Source of the DNA: Amoebophrya sp. A120 | Lineage: Eukaryota > Sar > Dinophyceae > Syndiniales > Amoebophryaceae | NCBI GenBank assembly: GCA_905178155.1 | Contig: CAJINV010000007.1 | Location: 1,643,341 to 1,707,340, forward strand | DNA: 64,000 nucleotides | Direction of reading: 5' to 3' | Part shown: positions 55,854 to 64,000 of the stretch, piece after piece | Layout of the letters: each line of letters opens with the position of its first letter | Position numbering within the stretch: the first letter of the stretch is position 1 | Program-made: the position numbers and the translations under genes | Notes under the pieces: generated by a model | What the model was told of the DNA's origin: nothing | Database searches by the model: none | What the model saw: only the letters and a program-made list of their open reading frames with translations

Positions 55854-58008
55854 TTACGGTTTCTGGCGGTTGCTTTGTTCTGGTGACATCGGTGTTTATT
55901 TGATTGGGCAGGACGACGACCCGAGGTCCAAAGCACCACTGTCGCCGTGCTTTGCTCTGGCGAAATAGAAACACGAGAACAAGAACGTTGAAGTTGATAT
56001 ACGAGCGACTGTCAAAATTATCCCCAGTTTCCATCTACTGTTGAACGTAAACGAAATCTTCCGCTATGCGGCACCCTGATCCTCTCAACATTTGAAAGTT
56101 GTTCAAAGTCGAACTGCTCAATGCTCGCATCGTCGTCGTCACTTAGACTTACACGTATTATTATCAGGGTGGACAGCATCAGCATGTGCATGTAGCAGGA
56201 GCTGATTGATGCCCCTTGATGATTTTGATTTGGCTTCGTCGTGGTTATTTTTGCCTCCTCGTCCCGGTAGACTGGGCGTCGTTCTTTGAGATGTGAGTGA
56301 AGATCGTTTGAGCTGCAGTGTCCGGAGTTTGAGAGAACATGATTAGACGACCGCGAGGAGGCCATTCTGGGCCGGTATCGTCATTCGTTTTTCAAGATTC
56401 GCTACTAACTCGTCTTCGTCTTTTTCTCTTTATTATAGCGGCATAGTACACAAAAGCACTGCCTCTGGGCGACAATTTAACTTTCTGTTGTGGGTTCGCG
56501 CTGGTCAATTTTTATTCTTATCGATTTAAAGCAGACATCAAAGTGACGTGAACCTTCTAGAGAAGAGGAAAAGCTGTATCTATAGGTCACTCGTGTCAAG
56601 AGGCGTTTTTTCTGTAGCTCCTTCATCAATTGCAACGTCAACGGCCGCCCCCCCAGGCCGAAGTAGGTCTTGCGGACTGTGGGGTAGCGAACACCCCGAC
56701 ATCGAGGGGCGACGTTCAGTGCCGAAGAAACAGCTGCTGCAGGAGCTGAAGTCGAGGTTGAAAGCAGTAGTGACAGTCGTGCCCGCATCTCCTCCTTTAT
56801 CTTCGTCAGAAGTGCGAGGGTCCTACAACGAACTCGTAGCTCAGGCACGGCGACAACGGAGCGCGGGCGGCACTCTTCGCTTAGCGGACAGCACGACCAC
56901 GGCTGCTCATTCTACTCTTCAACCTGCACCAGCACCACCTCCAACGAACTAATTCAGCAAGCTGTTTTGCTGAAAAGAAGGGTGGTCGGAAAGTCATCCG
57001 AGTTTTCCGTAGAAGATTCTTGACCGCGGCCACCGCATCATCAGACCACTACAACTGCTGGTGGAGCTTCAACTGGATCATAGTTGCACGAACGGAGTAG
57101 AACAAGAACGCTTCCTCGCAGCGCCAGTAGAGCTCGCACTTCCTCTTGCAGCGCTTTAGTCGTCGGGGTAGTTGTGTCGCGTGACCGGACATAGAGCAAC
57201 AGGTTGCACCGGTTCAGCAGGCGGAGAACAAATAGCTACGGACACGTGCTGGCTTCGCTTTTCAGCGAGAAAGGCGCGAGGTGGGACGAAGAAGTAGAAA
57301 AATACCACACTGCTGCTCATTTTCCCACTCGTGTTGCCTTTGCAACATCCTTAGTGCGCAGGGCGAGAATTGGTTGCCGGGTCGCATTTTTTCACCAGAG
57401 TCGTTACCCGCACCGTTCGTGACGCATCCAGGAAGATCTCTGCTTTCTACTGGCCGCACAACTGAGCAGAGGAAATAAGCGAAGACAAGTACGGTTGCCA
57501 CGGCGAACAACGAAATCGAGGCGGTTGAGCAAGAGCGCAAGCTTGGTCCAGAATTGCCGTGTCACCACGTTGTTCAACTCTAAAACGTGAAGCCAAAACA
57601 AAGTGTAACGACGACTACCGCAGTGGGGAGCACATACAGACCGCACTCGGCTGCTTCTAATTCCCCGTTTTCTACTAGACCTAGTTGGGAGGTGGAACCA
57701 CATCAACTGAAAACGACAGGATCGATCACCGGGAAGACCGAACAAGCGAGAGCCTTTAGTACTACCTCGCTGTCGTGTCAAACTTCCCTGTAAGTACCTG
57801 CAAGAGGTGTAGCTGCAGCAGCGCAGCAGTCCACCCTGGTTGGATCTCGTCCCGCCGCACCAGAGTCGGGAACTTCTGTACACTACAGACTACCACTGCA
57901 AGTGCGACGTCATCGCGGCTAATCGATCCAGTCACGAGCGGAGGCTAACTAAAACACAGGAGCGTTGAAGCATAACCTGTTCCGCTTCTTCACCCAGGAG
58001 AAGCAAGA
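55854..58008. other. Intergenic stretch, one weak open frame
   Basis: An open frame of 134 codons at 56548-56952 (+) has a short basic helix-like segment (KKQLLQELKSRLKAVVT) and an Ala/Pro/Thr-rich end, but no family motif. An overlapping frame exists on the minus strand (56477-56848). Neither can be called with confidence. The rest shows no gene or repeat. Confidence 0.35.
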
Positions 58009-61000
58009 ATGGCGACGCGCACAATAGTGAAGGAGACCCGGTCGCTTGACCACATCTACGACCCCGTACACACAACTTCCGCGCCCGCGGATCACAACAA
58101 ACTCACGGCCAGGGCACTGGCAGTGCAGTTCGAGAAGGTTCTACGGGACCTGCGTTTTTTTTTGTGATATTTTTAAAATTCAATTGAGTTGCATTGCCAT
58201 TCATTAACACTTGCACATGACACATTGCCATTACAACGTACCTTCGAAAAATATCAGGTTCCTGAAGCTGCGCACTACTTTTCCGAATTGAAGAATTACC
58301 CGAGTGCGACTCTACGACCAGGAAAAGCACGAGACAGCTTCTTACCAAGATATGTGGACCCAAATTGGGTATAGAAGCTTTGAGTTGCTGCACGAGTAGG
58401 GGGAGTTTTTCATCTTCCTTGTTTTTTGTTGTGTCGAATGGTGAGCAGATGCAGATGCTGGTTATGCGACAGCACTTTTGTCAAAATTTGAGACGGGGAT
58501 GTAATGCTAACCGTAGTTTGATATTGATATATAATCAGGCCCCCCGGCTCGACCCGGATGCCAACGCCACGCACGTCTTCGGGTCCGAGCGATTCAAATA
58601 CGACAAGCGACCACTCGTCAAGATGGGCGCATTTAATCCCGGAACGGGGCCGCAGCTTGTCATGTACCGCAACATCGCTTTTTCTGTTGCTGTTGCTAAT
58701 CTATTGTGCTATTTGTTCGTCTCATGCTGCTCATCCGGATCTGCGATGCAAACATTACTAGGGCAGTGGGGTGATCCTTTTCTGTCCCATGACTTTTCAG
58801 GTATGACATCCAGAAGGGCGGGATGATGTCGAAGCAGGGCACCATGCGGGGCAACATGACGATGGGCACGGTCATGCATCACGGGGCCACCAGAACAGTC
58901 GGAACGCAGTCGATGTACCGAGAATCAGAAGCGCAGACGACCCCGTATACACCAGATTTCGTCGCGCAGGACAACCCGGAGGTGTTGACGTTGAGAAATT
59001 TAACCTACGACAACGGCCTGCCCGCGTCGCTCTTCGAAGTGAAAATCATCGAAAGGACACGACAAAAGCGCCTGTTCGAGCAGATGCTGCCCCCAGCGAC
59101 GGACGAATTTAGTTTGAACGTAATTACTTATTCACTGCTGCGATGAGTATGAGTTTCAGGAAAGATGATTTTGATTCGCTCATAAGGCAGATCCACATGG
59201 CAGGTATGTTATGCTGCATAGCAAAATAACATTCTATCTTGCGCGATAATTTGCTTTCGATGCAAGACCAAGACAAATTAAATTTTTAGGTCCGCGCCCA
59301 GCTTCTGGAGCAGCAGGAGTTCAAGGAATGGGCCGAAAGGGAAAGGCAAATCATCCGACTGCAGGAAAGGAGGTTAGAACTCGTCAAACAGCTATTAGCA
59401 GAGCGGGAAGTCAAGAGACAGGTGGGTGCCTTTTTGGTTTATTTGTCGTGTTTCTCCAGGCCTGATCCTGATGAAGATTTGCATACAGCTTGCTTGTGAA
59501 GAGTGTTTTCTTGATCTCGATGGTGCGCAGAATGATTATGATATAACAAACCTCAACTACAACCACGCCAACTACAGTCCCGCAACGAAGCGAAAGTGGA
59601 GCGGCTCCGCGTGAAGAAGGCGGAAGAGAAGGACCGACTCTTCGCCGGGACGCAATACAGGAAAATAAAGCTTCTCCGGAAGATGTATACCGCTATGGCT
59701 AGGAATCAGCGGCCGGAGCACATCGGGGAAACGGTAGCGAGGTATCAGGATAAAGGCAGCACAACCTACGCACCCCTAATGCGGAACGGCCACAAACCAG
59801 ACTCAAATACCGCGAAGATTGAGGTAAGAAGCGATAATGTTTTTGTCGAAGTATTTTTCATCTAGGTGGATTCGATTGTGAATGAGATCTACACTAATAA
59901 GATGACGAGTATATAAAGTAGAGAGCCACAAATTGAAATTACATTTACACATACAGATTCAGCCCTCAGACCTGAAGTCTTACTCCAAGCTGCTCCAGCT
60001 GGAGCGGACCATGCCCGCGAGTGTATTGCTACCGCCAGACGTGCACCAGGAAGCACTTATATCCGAGACAAAGAGACAAGACCTCCCCGTGGTCGCTGCG
60101 CTTAACGAGGCGATGGCGCAAATTTCGGCGCAGTCGCCGGACATACATCTCGGGGAGAGTACTTGTTTTACTTACTGATCATGATTCAAGTTTTTCGGAA
60201 ACACGAGACTGTCGTGTTTCCAAAACAAAAGCGCAGGACACCAATTCAAGATCTGAAGTTTCAACTGCTGGTACCAATTCAAGAGCTAAGAACTTATTTT
60301 GCAGATGCGATGGAAAAAGCATTGGAATTCCATGCAAGAATAAAAATCAAAACTCATCAGCCGTCTACAACAAATCCGCTATTGACTCAACGGCAAAGAG
60401 CCCGAAGAGAAAAGCTAAAGAGACCGCGGTCATTGAAGAGGCGCCGCCAGAGGATGAGGAAAAAGCACAAGCGATTCTCCTGCTTCAAAGGGTGTTGCGC
60501 GGACGAGCAATACAAAATAGGATGTTTGAAGGTATTCTTATAAATTGTGTTTTCTGTAGAAATCTGGTGCGTTGGTTAGGTTGCGTGGAACAACGCGTTA
60601 AGTAACAAGATCGATACGGATATCTGCAGAATCCCAAAGCCACAAAAATGATAAACGCAAACCAGGTAAGGAGAAGAGGCTAGACCTCATCGAGGAGCTC
60701 CGCGCCAGCGAACAGCTGATGCAGTCCGCCGGCGAGGAAGACAAGGCTGCTGTGGAGAAGCTGCAACAACAGATTCTCGCAGAAGAGGAGCAGGACACGT
60801 TTGTCGGCAGCGTCGTTTCCAAAGCGCTGGACGATTTGTCAAAGGAGCTAGAGCGGTATAGAGAACAAGGCGAAATGTTTGCTATAATCAAAATAAATGA
60901 ATTTCTGATGCATCTTCACAATGTCAATGCATCGCACTTACTTTACAGATGTTGGAAGAATTCATCTTCATGCTGTCGTGCTACCATCACTTTGGATTTT

Positions 61001-61670
61001 CATTTATCATCATCCCAGGGTCCAGGAAATGCGCAGAATAGACGCTATGATGAAGCTCGCCGAACGCGAGCGCCGCATGCGACAAGCCGCCGAGGGTGGG
61101 CGAAGGCAGGCGGAAGAGAGGCTGAGAGCAAGAGAGGACGAAGTGTTCAGACAAGTCATGAAGGATGCGCACCAGGTACAGTTTGTGGATGAGTCAATTT
61201 ATTTCATTGGCCACCCATTTTTAAGTAATTTTATTTCCATGAGGATTAGGATGTTGGGTATTTCAACACAACGCAAATAAATGCTCACTTCGGTCTGTCT
61301 ATCATGCATAGCGCGCTGTAATGACGTCTATTGCACTCAAACATACAAACAGGGAACGGTCGACACTTACCTAGAGGAAATCCTCACTTCCTGCGTCGAA
61401 GCAAGCGCAAAGGAGCGCGCTCTCGCGGAGGCCAAAGCACAAGCGGAAAGGATTAACAGCGTCGTGGACGGTCTCGAGAAGGCGGGTGACGACGAAGGTT
61501 GCGTCAAAGAACTCGTCGAGTCCCTGGTCATTCCCCACGCGGAAAGGGAGCTGCTCCAGCGCCGGATCACCATCGAGTCCAAGCGGTTTATCGACGCGGC
61601 ACGCGGGGCGCTGGACTCCACGCTTGGCGAGGTCGAAAACACGCTGCGCGAGGACGGGAGCATCCAGTAA
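58009..61670 (+). CDS. CFAP91: CFAP91 (MAATS1/AAT-1) family cilia and flagella protein
   Basis: Eleven exons (58009-58153, 58268-58368, 58539-58663, 58801-59119, 59290-59421, 59578-59823, 59957-60158, 60361-60531, 60666-60855, 61019-61175, 61353-61670) sum to 701 residues, close to the animal protein (about 770). All ten introns are GT-AG and phase-consistent. Family landmarks in order: HIYDPV near the start; TVGTQSMYRESEAQT and TPYTPDFVAQD; LTYDNGLPASLFEVKIIERT; the charged helix FKEWAERERQIIRLQERR; the IQ-like LLLQRVLRGRAIQNRMFEG; KEKRLDLIEELRA; RRIDAMMKLAERERRMRQAA; TVDTYLEEILTSC. CFAP91 is a radial-spoke-base/calmodulin-associated component of motile axonemes, so the organism has a flagellated stage. 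Introns are 114-202 nt. The first intron could use a different acceptor (58257), but phase favours 58267. Confidence 0.92.
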
Positions 61671-63046
61671 AAACGAAATGCTCAGGTGAGTAGCGTGGTT
61701 CTGGTGTCGTGTGCTATGTTTTTGAAATTAAATGGCAGACCTAGACTGTGAACTACCAAGCACGATTTCGTGGTCTTGTCCCACTTGTCGATTTACTAGC
61801 AACAGTTTCCAAAGAACGCAAACCTAGTGCAAAGGTACAGAATGAGGGCTGTGGTTACCAGCCACAGTTTTTCATCACCTGACTAGACCGAGATAGAAGT
61901 AGAAAATCAAAAGTCAAGAAATAAACCACAGTGAATATTACGTTTGATAGCAACTACGTTATCGCACAACTTTTGAATTGATAGCAATATTGTGTCGAGG
62001 TCTTCGATTTGATTGATAGCTTAAAACCAAATTTAACTCAGAACGGATAAACTACTAAAACCTGTAACAACAGACTGTTAACTCAATAGCTTTACGAGAG
62101 CAGCAGGTGGACGCCTACGATGGATTCGCTAAACGTGTTATCATGATAGCAACAAGATCCATTGTAGTTCTCGGTAGCTGCAACTCGAACAGATTTTATT
62201 TGATTGTGATACGATACGCAAAGCAGACTTCTGCGAAAGGAGCCTCGTAAACCGATTGGAGCGAATGACAGAATAGCACTGTACTTAAACACCTCCTGTA
62301 TAATAGCAGCCTGGAAGAGAGTCGTATCAGCTGAAGCTAAGAAAAATGAAAGGTAAAAACCAATTTTGTAAGGAGCAAGCCACTAGATTCCGAAGAGTTG
62401 TACAGAGGAGCACGACGATGCTGTGTGCCAGCTGCAGTTGCTTTTCTCATTTTGATAGATAGAAGAAAAAAAACAAAAAGCCAATCGGTTTGATTGAAAA
62501 TGCAAAATCTTTCGGTCTTGTCTTGCAGGCTTTCGTGTCTCCTGTTAACGAGAGAGAACGCAAGGTCGGTTCGTGCTGTGATGGAAAAATTGCAAGAAAT
62601 GCAATTCGTATTCGGTTCTATCGCTATCTTCGTTCGAACAGAAGGAGATGGAGAAGTCAGAGCTTTATCAATTCTGAGGAAATTTTTCGGTCTAACTATT
62701 GATGATTCGTCCAGCCGCTTGCTGATGTGATACCAATTCGTACAAAATCACTCATTCGTCGTTCAAGTTTTCACTACTTCGTGCGCGCAGTGGTCCTCCT
62801 GCGCAGGAGCTTCTGTCGACGTTTTCGTTAGAAGCCTACTTCATTTGAAAAATGATTTTCCGTATGATTCCTCGCAGTGTCGCGTGTATCCCATTTCTGG
62901 TACGTACTTTCGCGTATACTTGTTCTCTTCACAAATACCAAACCCAATTATTGTCTTAATTTTTTTGCAAATCCCAAACTCTTCTAAACTTAAATTCAGT
63001 CACCTCAATTGTTTATATTCCTTTCAACGCCAAGCATAGCCGCAAC
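61671..63046. other. Intergenic stretch, nothing recognised
   Basis: AT-rich with short frames only. The last part is pyrimidine-rich and leads into the gene starting at 63047. Confidence 0.5.
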
Positions 63047-64000
63047 ATGAGAAGCACGGCGCGCAAGTCGCCGTTTGCAGCAGGGAGAAATATTGAAGCG
63101 GTGGTGTGAGGAGCAACTAGCTGTACCCAAGAATTTTATTTTCAAGAACCGACGAAGACAGCCCCCACGGTTAGGACAAAACGTCTTCCTCTGTGACCAA
63201 TAGCAAGAAGCAGGCGGCAGCAAGTTCATCTACAGGCCAAGAGCAAGACGCAGCAGCAGCAGCAGCAGCAGCTTCTGGTTTTTTACCACAGGTGGATACA
63301 TCAACTAATTCGTCACAACTTGAAGACCAGTCCCCTCCTTTGAAACAACCCCGAAGCGCCACGATGTTGAAGACAACATTCCTTCCCCAGTTCCAATTTA
63401 AGGGCGAGTCCCTGGCCCACCGGGTGATGTTCGCCGGGAATTTGCAGAAATTTCTGCAGGAGGTTCCCATGTTTAAGACGCTCCCCCCGGGCGACATTAA
63501 CCAGCTCGCGCAGCTGTGCGAGATCAAAACGTTTCCCCCGGGTACGGTATTGTTCAACTCCGGCGACCCCGGTGACTGCTTCTACCTCGTTCTGCAGGGC
63601 GAGGCGGAGGTACGGGTCGCGGACCATTCCTGGTTGAAGGTGGGCCAGGAAGCGCAGTTGGCGTGCCCCACGAAGATCGCGGGGCAAGTGTACCCGAAGG
63701 GAACCAAGGGGATTGTGGATAAATTCGACGGGAAGCGAGGGTATGATTTCATTTTCAGATTCACGTTTGATTTTCATTTACGTTTCTTCTACTTGCAGAG
63801 TTCGTTCTTGCATAAGCATGATAATTGATAAAGCAAGCAGGGATCTGCATCAAGGAGATACGTGTTGTATTGATCGACGCTTGTAGTCAAGAAGATCTCT
63901 GTGAAGGTGCACAAGAATTATGCGCACAGCACGACGGTACTACTAGTCGAATTACACTCGGAAATTATTAGGTCTAAATTGAAACCCGTTCTTGAATTAT
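63047..64000 (+). CDS. Cyclic-nucleotide-binding-domain protein, 3' end outside window
   Basis: My model starts at ATG 63047 (MRSTARKSPFAAGRNIEA), with a short GT-AG intron (63101-63174, 74 nt), then exon 2 from 63175 to a GT donor after 63740. The intron after 63740 is not closed inside the window. A poly-Ala run (bases about 63253-63275) precedes the domain. The cNMP-binding start is clear: VPMFKTLPPGDINQLAQLC, then FPPGTVLFNSGDPGDCFYLV and LQGEAEVRV. The phosphate-binding cassette, which would show cAMP or cGMP selectivity, is not reached. A later segment (GQEAQLACPTKIAGQVYPKG) looks like a small beta module inserted or following. It could be a PKG/PKA regulatory-type or channel protein. 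ATG 63364 (MLKTTFLPQF) is an alternative start within exon 2. Confidence 0.7.

Noticed and set aside
56548-56952. Open frame of 134 codons as a gene
   Set aside because: No motif, an overlapping minus-strand frame of similar length, and composition not clearly like the real genes; left as a weak candidate only.
58154-58800. Non-canonical introns in CFAP91 (first and third)
   Set aside because: At first the joins looked odd, but GT-AG pairs 58154-58267 and 58664-58800 give correct phase and a good protein.

Overview
The window is nuclear DNA of a eukaryote. Fourteen genes are supported: seven intronless, seven split by short introns. All lie on the + strand. Several encode flagellar, kinase or chaperone proteins. 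The strongest clue to identity is a set of eight short intronic elements with long terminal inverted repeats, each flanked by a direct repeat of about 5 bp and each interrupting a coding sequence. Together with same-strand gene order and many secreted low-complexity proteins, this fits a syndinian dinoflagellate parasite such as Amoebophrya, in which introner elements and non-canonical introns are established. The species is an inference, not read from a marker gene.

Layout. 0-5 kb: the 3' part of an acidic protein gene split by an introner, then a secreted protein with several WW domains, also split by an introner. 6.7-15 kb: intronless secreted-type genes, namely a phage-type GH24 lysozyme and two neighbouring proteins sharing a possible beta-grasp domain; between them lie a palindrome array and a TTTTAGC satellite. 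16-21 kb: a J-domain protein with tandem lysin-fold-like N-terminal modules, carrying three introners in under 1 kb. 21.6-23.8 kb: a very GC-rich non-coding island. 24.5-30.9 kb: an Aurora-type kinase with a long activation-loop insert and a tail of about 1,500 residues, with an introner inside the kinase domain. 31.6-33 kb: a second GC-rich island. 33.5-42 kb: a coiled-coil protein and a one-WW-domain Q/Y-rich protein with an introner. 42.7-52.4 kb: a secreted-type unknown, a large helical-repeat-like protein, and a helical unknown with one clear introner and one candidate. 52.7-53.6 kb: a third GC-rich island. 54.5-61.7 kb: a membrane RING protein and the flagellar protein CFAP91, the latter with ten GT-AG introns. 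The window ends in a gene with a cyclic-nucleotide-binding domain.

Two intron classes coexist. About twenty ordinary introns have GT-AG ends and restore the frame exactly. The eight introner introns restore the frame when the element plus one direct-repeat copy is removed, and several of them have no workable GT-AG alternative. No transposase is encoded here, so the elements look non-autonomous. Exon boundaries were derived by reading-frame bookkeeping and family motifs, not from transcripts.
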